This document shows, one piece after another, positions 54,863 to 63,934 of a stretch of DNA of 64,000 bases (its first letter is position 1; every line of letters begins with the position of its first letter). Source of the DNA: Acinetobacter sp. ANC 4204 (GTDB taxonomy: Bacteria > Pseudomonadota > Gammaproteobacteria > Pseudomonadales > Moraxellaceae); assembly GCF_002135205.1 (NCBI RefSeq), contig NZ_NEFZ01000003.1, positions 62,001 to 126,000 of the forward strand. Reading direction: 5' to 3'. The position numbers and the translations under genes were made by a program. The notes beneath the pieces are model-generated. The model ran no database searches, was not told the DNA's origin, and was given only the letters and a program-made list of their open reading frames with translations.

Positions 54863-57070
54863 ATGCTAAAAAACGTTCAGGCTAAAAGCAAAATAAAATC
54901 AAGCCTAGACAATGACATCGTGAATAATTTTCGCCAGTGGTTTCAATCTTTTCAGTCCAATGCAATTTTTATGTATTGCCTGCAAATTTTTATCGTGCTG
55001 AGTGGTACAACCTTAGGGCTCTACTTTTTAGGACTGGAACAACTGATCGTACCGACGACTTTAGGTGCGATTGCAACTGCCTTAACTGACTTCGATGACC
55101 GACTTAGTATTCGTCTCAGAAACCTAGTCTATGTCTGCGTGCTGTTCTTTAGTGTCAGCAGTATTTTAGATTTCCTGCATCCCTATAAATTCATATTCAT
55201 CATTTACTTATCGCTTTCTAGTGCCTGTTTTATATTACTGGGGGCACTTGGACAACGCTATGCAGCGATGAGCTTTGGCACCATTTTACTCTCCTTATAC
55301 AGCATGTTTGGCTTAGGAGAATATTCGGTTTGGTACTTTCAACCCAGTTGTTTTGTCTTGGGCGCATTGTGGTATGGCTGTACCGCCATTGTGTTTTATC
55401 TGCTAAAACCAACTTTGGCCGTTCAGGACAATCTAGCACGCTGTTTTAAGCAAATTGCAGATTTACTCAATGCCAAAGCACGTTTGTTTGACCCTGATAA
55501 TCAAAACAATGTTGAAGCATTACTCTACGACTTATCCTTACAAAACAGCACAATTATTCAAAGCTTTAATAGCACCAAAAGTTCGCTGCTCACTCGACTA
55601 AAGGCCTCACGCGCCAACCAAAAGACGATTTATTGGCTGAATTTATACTTTCTGGCTCAAGACATTCATGAGCAAGCCAGCTCTAATTATTTACACTATG
55701 AACAGCTACATCAGAACTTCAGCCGTACAGATCTTATTTTCCGTATTCAAAAAAATATTCGGCTGCAGGCCCTTGCCTGTCAGGCATTGGCACGCTGTAT
55801 TCTCAGCAATCAAATCTATGTGTCAGATCCCAATACGAATCAAGCATTGCTGAATTTACACAGTTCCATGCAAGACTGGATTCGAGACAATCCACATAAT
55901 ATTGAAGTCAAAAATCTACAACTGATTTTAAATAACTTAGACAATGTGCATGAACGCTTTCAACACTTAAATGAACTACAATTACGCCAAGAGCAACGCT
56001 ATCAAGAACACATCGACAACCTCAACTTATACGATGATGATATTCATGGTTGGCACGATCTGTGGCTCAAACTCAGCCAACATCTCACCCCGCAGTCGGC
56101 ACTGTTTCGACATGCGGTACGTATCGCCTTTGTCTTTGCTGTGGGTTATGGCATTTCTCTTCTGCCTTTTGCCCAACATGGCTACTGGATTTTACTGACG
56201 GGCTTATTTGTCTGCCAAATGCGTTATTTCGCCACCAAAAGTCGCTTAAAAATGCGAACCTTGGGCACTATTTTGGGCGTTGTTTTAGGGATTCCACTGC
56301 TGTATTTCGTACCGAGTATTGAAGGGCAATTACTGCTGACCATCATTTTTGGGGTGTGCTTTTTCTATCTCAGCTCTAAAAAATATGCCATGGCAACTCT
56401 AATGGCAACACTCATGGTACTGCTGATTTTTAATTTAAAAGGTGCAGGCTATGCCATTATTTTACCGAGGATCATGGATACTCTAATGGGTTGCGCCATT
56501 GCGTGGTTCGCGGTCAGTTTCATCTGGCCTGATTGGGACTTTCGTAATATTTCCAACACCATAAAAAAAGCTTCTGATAGCACCCTCAACTATTTTGATG
56601 CCATTTGTGAACAGTACCAGCAGGGCAAAAACAATAGCATGGCTTATCGCGGAGCACGGCGTGCTGCACACAATGCCCAAACTGAACTTGCAAGCATGAT
56701 TTCTAGTCTCAGTACTGAACCGAATCCAAACCCAGAACTGATACACCATGCTTTTCGCTACTTGGTATATAGCCACAGTCAACTCAGCTATATTTCTGCT
56801 TTGGGCAGCCATCGTGAACTGGTACAAGACAACCAAGTACTGGAACTCATGCTCTGGTGTAAAAGCACGCTGAATGACGTACTACTACAGCATAAGACCT
56901 TACCCGAGCGAGAGATTCAACAGAAACTGGCAGAGATTAAATACTTAAATGCGCAGGAAACCATGAGTCAGCATTTACACTTGGTTCTCAAACAAATCAG
57001 TCTATTACTGGAAACCCTACCAGAATTGCTCAAATTGAAAACAGAACTACTCACCCGAGATATTAAATAA
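54863..57070 (+). CDS. FUSC/YccS-family inner-membrane protein
   Basis: 735 residues. Two blocks of membrane helices (residues about 38-185 and 405-560) are separated by a 200-residue cytoplasmic helical domain. This is the plan of FUSC proteins such as YccS and AaeB. The second block ends with MDTLMGCAIAWFAVSFIWPDW, and a further helical tail follows. AaeB exports aromatic acids; the function of YccS-type proteins is unknown. The start has no strong ribosome site. Confidence 0.85.
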   Translation: MLKNVQAKSKIKSSLDNDIVNNFRQWFQSFQSNAIFMYCLQIFIVLSGTTLGLYFLGLEQLIVPTTLGAIATALTDFDDRLSIRLRNLVYVCVLFFSVSSILDFLHPYKFIFIIYLSLSSACFILLGALGQRYAAMSFGTILLSLYSMFGLGEYSVWYFQPSCFVLGALWYGCTAIVFYLLKPTLAVQDNLARCFKQIADLLNAKARLFDPDNQNNVEALLYDLSLQNSTIIQSFNSTKSSLLTRLKASRANQKTIYWLNLYFLAQDIHEQASSNYLHYEQLHQNFSRTDLIFRIQKNIRLQALACQALARCILSNQIYVSDPNTNQALLNLHSSMQDWIRDNPHNIEVKNLQLILNNLDNVHERFQHLNELQLRQEQRYQEHIDNLNLYDDDIHGWHDLWLKLSQHLTPQSALFRHAVRIAFVFAVGYGISLLPFAQHGYWILLTGLFVCQMRYFATKSRLKMRTLGTILGVVLGIPLLYFVPSIEGQLLLTIIFGVCFFYLSSKKYAMATLMATLMVLLIFNLKGAGYAIILPRIMDTLMGCAIAWFAVSFIWPDWDFRNISNTIKKASDSTLNYFDAICEQYQQGKNNSMAYRGARRAAHNAQTELASMISSLSTEPNPNPELIHHAFRYLVYSHSQLSYISALGSHRELVQDNQVLELMLWCKSTLNDVLLQHKTLPEREIQQKLAEIKYLNAQETMSQHLHLVLKQISLLLETLPELLKLKTELLTRDIK

Positions 57071-57184
57071 AATGGACTGCACAACGACGATCTTTAAACG
57101 GTTCATGACGTACGGGTGTATTGTGGTTCATTTTTATCTGGTTCTTGCGTACACTCAAGCTTCATTCTCATAGATTTTTTGACC

Positions 57185-57484
57185 ATGAACATTCAGACAT
57201 TACGTGTTGTAGGATTTTTAGAAGGGATTTCTTTTTTACTGTTGTTATTCGTTGCGATGCCAATGAAATACATCTTTGATAACCCGATCCTAGTCAAATA
57301 TGTCGGTATGGGGCATGGCGTATTATTTATCCTGTTTCTCATCGTGCTGTTTGTAGTCTGTGAAAAGCAAAAATGGTCTTTGAAGATGTTTATACTCGGT
57401 TTGATCGCATCCATTCTACCCTTTGGGCCTTTTGTATTTGATGCCAAAATTAAAAAACTAGAACCTGAGCAAGCGGAAGCCTGA
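57185..57484 (+). CDS. DUF3817-family small membrane protein
   Basis: 99 residues from the ATG at 57185; the extended frame from 57116 is rejected. Three membrane spans are seen, with RVVGFLEGISFLLLLFVAMPMKYI followed by GMGHGVLFILFL and ASILPFGPFVFD, the pattern of DUF3817 (YdzA-like) proteins. Function unknown. Confidence 0.85.
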   Translation: MNIQTLRVVGFLEGISFLLLLFVAMPMKYIFDNPILVKYVGMGHGVLFILFLIVLFVVCEKQKWSLKMFILGLIASILPFGPFVFDAKIKKLEPEQAEA

Positions 57485-57537
57485 GTTTTAATACCATTTT
57501 TAAATACTGGCTTTAAAAGGATTATTTAAAGCCATAA

Positions 57538-57574
57538 TAAAAAAGCGCCTATTCATCTGAATGGGCGCTTTTTT
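57538..57574. terminator. Bidirectional terminator between DUF3817 and craA-like genes
   Basis: GCGCCTATTCA (57545-57555) and TGAATGGGCGC (57558-57568) pair over 11 positions with one G-U, TC loop, A and T runs at both sides. Confidence 0.88.
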
Positions 57575-57608
57575 GATGAGAACTTCGCTAAATTCAGCGA
57601 ATAAAATC

Positions 57609-58838
57609 TTAGTAGACACCGCTCTCAAGACGGCTTTGTATCACCTTCTTCACGGTCGCACGTGGAAAACTAAACCACAGGGTAATTAAACTGAGGCAGA
57701 CCAAACTATAAGCCCAAAGACCAAATTCCACATACGCCATACGCACCAGTTCAATCACGAAGAAAAACGTAAACATCATCAGGACCGAAACGGCTGCGGC
57801 AACTGTCCCTTTGGACACTTCAGATGACATCAACGCAAAGCGGTATAACACTGAAAAACTAATACCTTCGCCAAAGCTCACCAAAGTCATCCCCACAATC
57901 AGTAACGGTAAGAAATAGCTTTGGAAAATCGTGCCGAGCACCACCAACAGCGTACCGATGAACATCAAGGGCAAACCGAGTAACACGGTTTTACCCAGTG
58001 CCATTTTGTCGATGACTTTAATCAGCACAATATTACCTAGAATGAGACCACCCAAGACAGGGAACTGCGCCAAGCCGTATTGCATACTGCTCAGGCCAAG
58101 TTCCTCGACCAAGATTACGGGTGACAGTGCAATCCACAACATCAATGGCATGGCCACCATAGGCAAACCAAAGGTGAGCGCCAAAAAAGTCTTATTTTTA
58201 TAGACCGTTTTATAATCATCCCATATATAACGTAGTGGCTTTTTAGGAATACTGTGCTGTGTCGCAGGCATTTTGGCTTTTAAACCAAACCAACTCAAAA
58301 AAGCCAAAAAGGCGATGCCAATAAAACCCCAATGCCATGACACATGGTCAATCATAAATGCCCCGACCACAGGACCAAGCAGCGGTGCCAGCAAAGAAAT
58401 ATTCGCCATAAGAGCCATGACTTTAATAGCATCACGCTCTTCAAAACTTTCCTGTACTGCGGCATAACCCACCGCAGAAATCATCGACAGCCCCACACCT
58501 TGTAAAAAGCGGAGTGCCAAAAAAGACTCAATATTTTGAGTGAGTAAAATTGCAAGGCAGGTCAGCACAAAAAATGCCACACCCGAGAGCAGCACTTTTT
58601 TACGGCCTAAACGGTCTGAAAGCGGCCCAAGCAGCCATGCGACACAAGCACCGCCCAATAAATAAAAAGACATAGACGATGGTGCCCATGCACTACTGAC
58701 CCCAAAATCTTGGGTAATGGCGAGCATGGCAGGTTGGACTAAATCATTACCGATATAGACCGAAAATTCGAATAAAACCAATGCCAAAGGAAACATCAAT
58801 GTGGCACGGCTTAACTTTAAAGTTTGTACGTTTTGCAT
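57609..58838 (-). CDS. craA: MFS multidrug efflux pump, CraA/MdfA-like
   Basis: 409 residues, twelve membrane spans. The acidic Glu in the first helix (FEFSVYIGNDLVQPAM), the loop motif GPLSDRLGRKKVLLSG, motif C LLAPLLGPVVGAF, and YRFALMSSEVSKGTVAAAVS run in parallel with A. baumannii CraA as I recall it. CraA confers intrinsic chloramphenicol resistance. Its ATG at 58838 is clear. The gene belongs to the stable chromosome. Confidence 0.88.
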   Translation of the reverse strand: MQNVQTLKLSRATLMFPLALVLFEFSVYIGNDLVQPAMLAITQDFGVSSAWAPSSMSFYLLGGACVAWLLGPLSDRLGRKKVLLSGVAFFVLTCLAILLTQNIESFLALRFLQGVGLSMISAVGYAAVQESFEERDAIKVMALMANISLLAPLLGPVVGAFMIDHVSWHWGFIGIAFLAFLSWFGLKAKMPATQHSIPKKPLRYIWDDYKTVYKNKTFLALTFGLPMVAMPLMLWIALSPVILVEELGLSSMQYGLAQFPVLGGLILGNIVLIKVIDKMALGKTVLLGLPLMFIGTLLVVLGTIFQSYFLPLLIVGMTLVSFGEGISFSVLYRFALMSSEVSKGTVAAAVSVLMMFTFFFVIELVRMAYVEFGLWAYSLVCLSLITLWFSFPRATVKKVIQSRLESGVY

Positions 58839-59087
58839 TGTTATCTACATATAAAATGCGTACAAGCCTGAGCGAAGTCCGTTGGAGGGAGAGACGACTA
58901 AGCCCAATGGCAAGCACTGTAAAATTGAATAAAAAATGTAATGGGTGCGAGAAATGCACACTGGTTTTACGCTGTATTCACAAAGCGTTTTTAGAAAAGG
59001 TGTTATTAAAATAGACTGAGCGGTGACACCAACAAAGCTCATTTAAGCTATTTTAGCAGTGTTGCATCTGTTTGTATTGTTACTTTT

Positions 59088-59978
59088 TTAAGTTTCATCT
59101 GTCACATTGGATTTTATACGCGGTGCGATAAAATGCCCTTGTTTTAAGTCCTCATACGCTTGTAAAACTTCGGCGAAAGTGTTCATGACAAAATAGCCAC
59201 GCCCATAAATGGGTTCATTTAAAGGTTGCCCACTGAGTAATAAAAAAGTGCAGTCTTGGACAGCTTGTATTTCAAGGTACTCACCATGATTAGACATGAC
59301 CGCCATCTGTTGGGCTTCAACGGTTTCGCCACTATAAAGCTGAATGCGACCACTACGGATATACAGTAGTGTCGTTTCGCCTTCCAATGCGGGTAAAACC
59401 GTTTTCATCCCTGCTGTGAGTTGCACATCCAACACGGTCATAGGGCTATGTGTTTGAGCAGGCCCTGTCTGGTTTTCATACGTCCCTGCAATCACCCTGA
59501 CCTTTCCTTGAGCTTGCGCGAGTTCCAGTTCTGGAATCATGGTATGACTCAAGTGCTGATAACGTGCAGGATTCATTTTGTCTTTGGCAGGCAAATTGAC
59601 CCACAGCTGGATCATTTCAAATGCCCCGCCTGTTTTGGAAAATGCCTCACTAAATATTTCTTCGTGCAGTACTCCAGCCCCTGCTGTCATCCACTGTACA
59701 TCCCCTGCGCCAATCACACCGCCACCGCCTGTAGAGTCCTGATGGGTAAGCTCACCTTGATAAACGATGGTCACCGTTTCAAAGCCACGATGCGGATGTT
59801 CACTCACGCCTTTTTTTAAGTGGGTCGGCTGTAAATAACTCGGGCCTATATGATCCAGCAATAGAAAAGGTGAAACCGAGTTTCCCAGCTCATAGTGTGA
59901 AAATACGGAAATGACTGGGGCAAAGTCGCCAACAGCCGTCCGTGTACTTTCTGAGTGAATAAAGGCAAGGGTTTTCAT
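59088..59978 (-). CDS. Pirin-family protein
   Basis: 296 residues, bicupin pirin fold. The metal and active-site pattern HPHRGFETVT is present, with DVQWMTAGAGVLHEE in the N-terminal cupin and HGEYLEIQAVQDCTF in the C-terminal one. Some pirins have quercetinase activity. The ATG at 59978 lies only 5 bp after the stop codon of the SIR2 gene, so pirin may depend on that transcript in this strain. Confidence 0.88.
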   Translation of the reverse strand: MKTLAFIHSESTRTAVGDFAPVISVFSHYELGNSVSPFLLLDHIGPSYLQPTHLKKGVSEHPHRGFETVTIVYQGELTHQDSTGGGGVIGAGDVQWMTAGAGVLHEEIFSEAFSKTGGAFEMIQLWVNLPAKDKMNPARYQHLSHTMIPELELAQAQGKVRVIAGTYENQTGPAQTHSPMTVLDVQLTAGMKTVLPALEGETTLLYIRSGRIQLYSGETVEAQQMAVMSNHGEYLEIQAVQDCTFLLLSGQPLNEPIYGRGYFVMNTFAEVLQAYEDLKQGHFIAPRIKSNVTDET

Positions 59979-59983
59979 AAGGC

Positions 59984-61561
59984 TTAAATATCAAAACTTA
60001 GAGATTGACCATATTTCAACCAGTCATAAAAAACAATAATTTTTCTAAAAGGAGATGAGTAGCTACCTTGTTGATACTTTGTAAAATTGTTCTGTAGATA
60101 TTCACTCAACTTGTCTAAATTCAGATCATCAAAAAATGATACCCAAGTTACAAAATCATATTCAGAAGCAATCTTTAAAAAATTTTCAAACGAGCAATTA
60201 TTATATTTTTCTTCAAACTTAGAAACAGACGTATTAGCTCCTCGGAAGTCTTCTTTTCTAAAAGGTCTAAAATTTCCATCTTGTTTAAAACCAATAAACT
60301 TCTTCAATAGTTCCTGATCATACGGGTATTCACTGACTTTATGAATATCAAGAGTGTTTAAGTACTTAAATACAGGTACGAATTTTGTGGTCTTATTTAT
60401 ACAAGGAAGAGTTCTACTTAAAATAAAATTAGAGTTGTAGTTACCATTATTAAAAATAACATCATGGATTAATTCTGATGTGTCCATACCATCATAGCCT
60501 TTCTCACCTAACTGGCTTGTAACACCAATACCAAATACAATCTCAACATCCTTAAAATCATCGATCTTTTCATAATCTATTACGGATATTTTCGAAGTAG
60601 GATCAATTTTATCAACCAACTCATATACTCTTTCTTTACACATTCTTAATACATGCGCTGGCAATTTTCGCTCAAACTTACTTAACGCCTGATAAATTGG
60701 AATAAAATCGTCTGTTTTAATCAGTCTAATTGGTATTTGTACATTATCAATTGTTATGGAAGAGTTTTCTATCCGTGGCTCTCCATCTCCTTTTAATCTA
60801 TTCACAAAGATCAAATTATCTCGAAGTTTTTCTAGATTTTCCTGTCCCGAACATAATGCAATTGAATGTAGCAATGACTTAATATTTTGATCTGTTAGAG
60901 AGTAGCCAATAAAAATAACAGGATGTTCAACAAAAATTGTTATAAGTTTGGATGCTAAATAAGCATTCTTCTCATTAAAATCCTTATAATCACTATCAGT
61001 TAAGACCATTGATTGTATATCACTACAACATCCATGAATTTTATAAATTTCTCCTATATTCATAATATTAGAATATAAAATATCCTGTTGCCCTTTATAA
61101 ACTTCATAATCAGGAAATATCTTTTCAATTAATAAATCCCAGTTAGTCGTGACTACCCCATCTATTTCACATTCTTTAAGTAATTCTAACTCTGTATATA
61201 ACTTTAAAGAGTCTAACGGAGTACTTTCTGTTTTAGATTTTAAATATTTTGATATTTCATATCTTAAAGGCGAATCCTTATATGGTAAATTTGGATTATC
61301 TCCTCTGCTATTTTCATAATCTGAGTGTGACCACCAATGTTCAAAGAAATCTTCTGCTAAATGTCGAGCTGATTCCTCAATACAGCCATTCGCTTTACCT
61401 TTGTAATATGAATAATTCCTTAAATTCAAACAAAATTTCGTAAGTAATTCTTCCCACCCCTCTAAATCAATATATCTCTTTGAGAAACCAGAACCCAAAA
61501 ATAAGAAAGGTGCTGAAGTTTTTCTCTCTAATAATACTGTTAAGTCTTGTTCTATATTCAT
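59984..61561 (-). CDS. Standalone SIR2-domain protein, candidate anti-phage NADase
   Basis: 525 residues. SIR2 core: FLFLGSGFSKRY (residues 20-30) for the NAD-binding loop, TTNWD (138-142) with the catalytic-type Asn140, KIHGCC (174-179) with His176, and FIGYSLTDQNI (217-227) matching the GxSxxD element. Residues about 300-525 are a separate C-terminal domain of unknown type. Such SIR2 proteins in defence systems deplete NAD+ on infection. The gene is clearly more AT-rich than its neighbours, starts 11 bp after a terminator and ends 5 bp before pirin, all consistent with insertion. The catalytic role is inferred. Confidence 0.8.
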   Translation of the reverse strand: MNIEQDLTVLLERKTSAPFLFLGSGFSKRYIDLEGWEELLTKFCLNLRNYSYYKGKANGCIEESARHLAEDFFEHWWSHSDYENSRGDNPNLPYKDSPLRYEISKYLKSKTESTPLDSLKLYTELELLKECEIDGVVTTNWDLLIEKIFPDYEVYKGQQDILYSNIMNIGEIYKIHGCCSDIQSMVLTDSDYKDFNEKNAYLASKLITIFVEHPVIFIGYSLTDQNIKSLLHSIALCSGQENLEKLRDNLIFVNRLKGDGEPRIENSSITIDNVQIPIRLIKTDDFIPIYQALSKFERKLPAHVLRMCKERVYELVDKIDPTSKISVIDYEKIDDFKDVEIVFGIGVTSQLGEKGYDGMDTSELIHDVIFNNGNYNSNFILSRTLPCINKTTKFVPVFKYLNTLDIHKVSEYPYDQELLKKFIGFKQDGNFRPFRKEDFRGANTSVSKFEEKYNNCSFENFLKIASEYDFVTWVSFFDDLNLDKLSEYLQNNFTKYQQGSYSSPFRKIIVFYDWLKYGQSLSFDI

Positions 61562-61572
61562 AATTATTCCAC

Positions 61573-61602
61573 TAAAAAAAGCGCATCAACCGATACGCTT
61601 TT
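61573..61602 (-). terminator. Terminator of the small lipoprotein gene
   Basis: AAAAAGCG and CGCTTTTT (about 61575-61582 with 61595-61602), inner pairs ATC/GAT, loop AACC. On the minus strand it ends the 61648-62019 gene and lies directly upstream of the SIR2 start codon. Confidence 0.75.
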
Positions 61603-61647
61603 TATGAGGCAGACTCGCCTACATTTCAACCATAAATCAAAGATTTA

Positions 61648-62019
61648 TTATGCACACTTCGCTGTTTGGAAGTTTTTGGTATTTTTACCGCGCGCACATT
61701 GGTAAGAGGTTTTCGTCGCAGTTTTTTCCCAGTCACCATCGACCAACTTAAAGTTATACACGGTACGCACCGACTTCACCGAATCATCTAACAACCCTGT
61801 TTCAGTCACTTTGACTTCTGCCGCAGTCGGGGACTCAACCGTATTAAAGTACTGACGGATTTCAACCGTAGCTAACTCATTACGCAAATCTGGACGCTCT
61901 TTGAGTACCTGAGCCAACGGCGTATCTGACGAACCGACTTTATTTACTAACTCTTTTGTCGTCGCACAGCCTGACAATAATCCCACACATACGGCTGAAG
62001 CTAAAATAAGACGCAACAT
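61648..62019 (-). CDS. Small lipoprotein, unknown function
   Basis: 123 residues from the ATG at 62019, with GGTGGGA close upstream (a GTG at 62028 is the alternative). Lipobox LLSGC with the acylated Cys at about residue 18 makes it a lipoprotein. The mature part (LVDGDWEKTATKTSYQC) has an even number of Cys near the C-terminus. No family was recognised. Confidence 0.7.
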   Translation of the reverse strand: MLRLILASAVCVGLLSGCATTKELVNKVGSSDTPLAQVLKERPDLRNELATVEIRQYFNTVESPTAAEVKVTETGLLDDSVKSVRTVYNFKLVDGDWEKTATKTSYQCARGKNTKNFQTAKCA

Positions 62020-62112
62020 AAATCCCACCCAAAATTCATTATTTATCAGTCCATCATGCCTTTTTTAGGTCTATTACACTATTTAGTAAATGTAATTCAG
62101 TCCCATCAACCA

Positions 62113-62144
62113 TAAAAAAAGCGCATCACGATGAATGCGCTTTT
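62113..62144 (-). terminator. Terminator after the FAD-linked dehydrogenase gene
   Basis: AAAAGCGCAT (62117-62126) and ATGCGCTTTT (62135-62144) form a 10-bp stem with T on the minus strand. Confidence 0.82.
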
Positions 62145-62160
62145 AAAACCCAATTCGAAC

Positions 62161-63570
62161 TTAAAGGTCGAATAATTTACCTGGATTCATAATGCCGTTT
62201 GGATCGAAAACTTGCTTCAATGCCTTCATATATTCAATTTCTTCCGCTGAACGGGTGTAGTCAAGGTATGGCTTTTTGGTCATGCCGACACCATGTTCCG
62301 CAGAAATTGAACCGTCGTATTTTTTCACGGTTTCGAAGACATATTTATTTACCACCTGACATTTGGCAAAGAACTCATCCTTGCTTAAGTCAGCCGGTTT
62401 TAAAATATTTAAGTGTAAGTTCCCGTCACCAATATGACCGAACCAACAGATTTCAAAGTCTGGGTAGTTGCTTGCCACAATCGCATCAATTTCTTTAATA
62501 AATGCAGGTACATGCGTAATCAACACTGAAATGTCATTTTTGTATGGTGTAAATGGTGCAATTGACTCAGAAATGTCTTCACGTAAACGCCATAAGCTTT
62601 CCACTTGATCGAGGCTTTGGCTCAACACGCCATCCAGCACCCAGCCTTGTTCCATGCAGTGCTCAAAAATTTCCATCGCCTTGTCCATAATTGGCTCAAA
62701 TGGCGCTTCAAATTCTAACAATACATAGAATGGACATTCGGTTTCAAATGGACGTTGCACATGACCATTTGCCAACACTTTTTGCATTGCCAGTTCACCA
62801 AAGAACTCAAATGCAGTCAGGTCAATTTTGGCTTGGAAAGCATGCAGTACAGGCATTACAGCATCAAAATCAGGTACACCCAATACCATTACTTGAAGGT
62901 CTTGCGGTTGGCGTTCCAGTTTGATTTCAGCTTCAGTCACTAAGCCCAGTGTGCCTTCACCACCAATGAACAAATGTTGTAGTGCATAACCCGTTGCGTT
63001 TTTGATCATGCCTTTGTTTAGACGCAGCACATCACCCTTACCTGTGACTACAGTTAAACCGAGTACCCAGTTACGCGTCATGCCGTATTTAATGACTTTG
63101 ATACCGCCAGCATTGGTGCCAATGTTTCCACCAATTTGACTCGAACCCGCAGAAGCAAAATCTACTGGGTAGTACATGCCTTGCTCTTCCGCATAGTTTT
63201 GTAGCTGTTCAGTCACCACACCTGCTTGGACACGAACCATACGGTCTGCTGGGAAGAATTCCAAGATTTGGTTCATCTTGTCCATGCTCACCACAATTTC
63301 ACCATTGGCAGCGACTGCACCGGCAGATAAGCCAGTACGACCACCCGATGGTGTAATTGCAACATTAAACTCATTTGCAAGTTTTACAACCGCTTGCACT
63401 TGTTCTGTGCTCGATGGAAAAACGATGACTGACGGGTTTGGATCAAAATGTTTGGTATGATCGCGTCCCCAATTTTCAAGGCTATCCGCATCGGTTTTAA
63501 TGCGGTTTTCACCTACAATTGCTGTCAATTGGGTCAATAACTCTGGGGTTAAAGCGACTGGAGCATTCAT
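62161..63570 (-). CDS. FAD-linked D-2-hydroxyglutarate dehydrogenase-like oxidoreductase
   Basis: 469 residues from the ATG at 63570. The N-terminal FAD domain (PCMH type) shows TPSGGRTGLSAGAV and GSSQIGGNIGTNAGGIKVIKYG. The C-terminal FAD-oxidase domain ends with GHIGDGNLHLNIL, ISAEHGVGMTKKPYL and DPNGIMNPGKLFDL. These fit both D-2-hydroxyglutarate and D-lactate dehydrogenases. Divergent pairing with serA favours the first: SerA can reduce 2-oxoglutarate to D-2-hydroxyglutarate, which this enzyme would re-oxidise, passing electrons to the respiratory chain. Confidence 0.85.
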   Translation of the reverse strand: MNAPVALTPELLTQLTAIVGENRIKTDADSLENWGRDHTKHFDPNPSVIVFPSSTEQVQAVVKLANEFNVAITPSGGRTGLSAGAVAANGEIVVSMDKMNQILEFFPADRMVRVQAGVVTEQLQNYAEEQGMYYPVDFASAGSSQIGGNIGTNAGGIKVIKYGMTRNWVLGLTVVTGKGDVLRLNKGMIKNATGYALQHLFIGGEGTLGLVTEAEIKLERQPQDLQVMVLGVPDFDAVMPVLHAFQAKIDLTAFEFFGELAMQKVLANGHVQRPFETECPFYVLLEFEAPFEPIMDKAMEIFEHCMEQGWVLDGVLSQSLDQVESLWRLREDISESIAPFTPYKNDISVLITHVPAFIKEIDAIVASNYPDFEICWFGHIGDGNLHLNILKPADLSKDEFFAKCQVVNKYVFETVKKYDGSISAEHGVGMTKKPYLDYTRSAEEIEYMKALKQVFDPNGIMNPGKLFDL

Positions 63571-63934
63571 CGTTTTCAGACCTTGCAAGAAGTAAACAAG
63601 TTGTTTGTGGCGCTAGGGTTCTATGCAGGGAAAGTGTTTGATTTCAGTCTTTGCATACCCTAAAGCTTAGGCAGTTCGTGAGGATTTCAGTAGCAGTGCG
63701 CAACTGAGTTATTTTCACGGAGTCATATTATAAGGCATTTTTTCTGTTTCCCGCAGAAAAAGCTGTTTTATTCAGGATACCTTTGAAATGATTAATTTAA
63801 TTAGACCAAAAAGCCTTTTTTACGCACTATAGCGACTAAAAATACCCAATAGAGTCTGTATAAAGGAAATGTATATCGAGCGCGGTACGTGCTATTATAT
63901 CGCCACTAAATTTGGCCTTTGTAGCGGAGCCGTA
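63571..63934. other. Shared intergenic region of the D2HGDH-like gene and serA
   Basis: 364 bp with no gene. It should hold both divergent promoters. A serA promoter candidate is listed separately. No regulator box was recognised. Confidence 0.6.
63870..63898 (+). promoter_or_regulatory. Candidate serA promoter
   Basis: -10 TATTAT (63893-63898) with a 17-bp spacer to a weak -35 TGTATA (63870-63875). The start codon is 37 bp further on. Confidence 0.35.
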
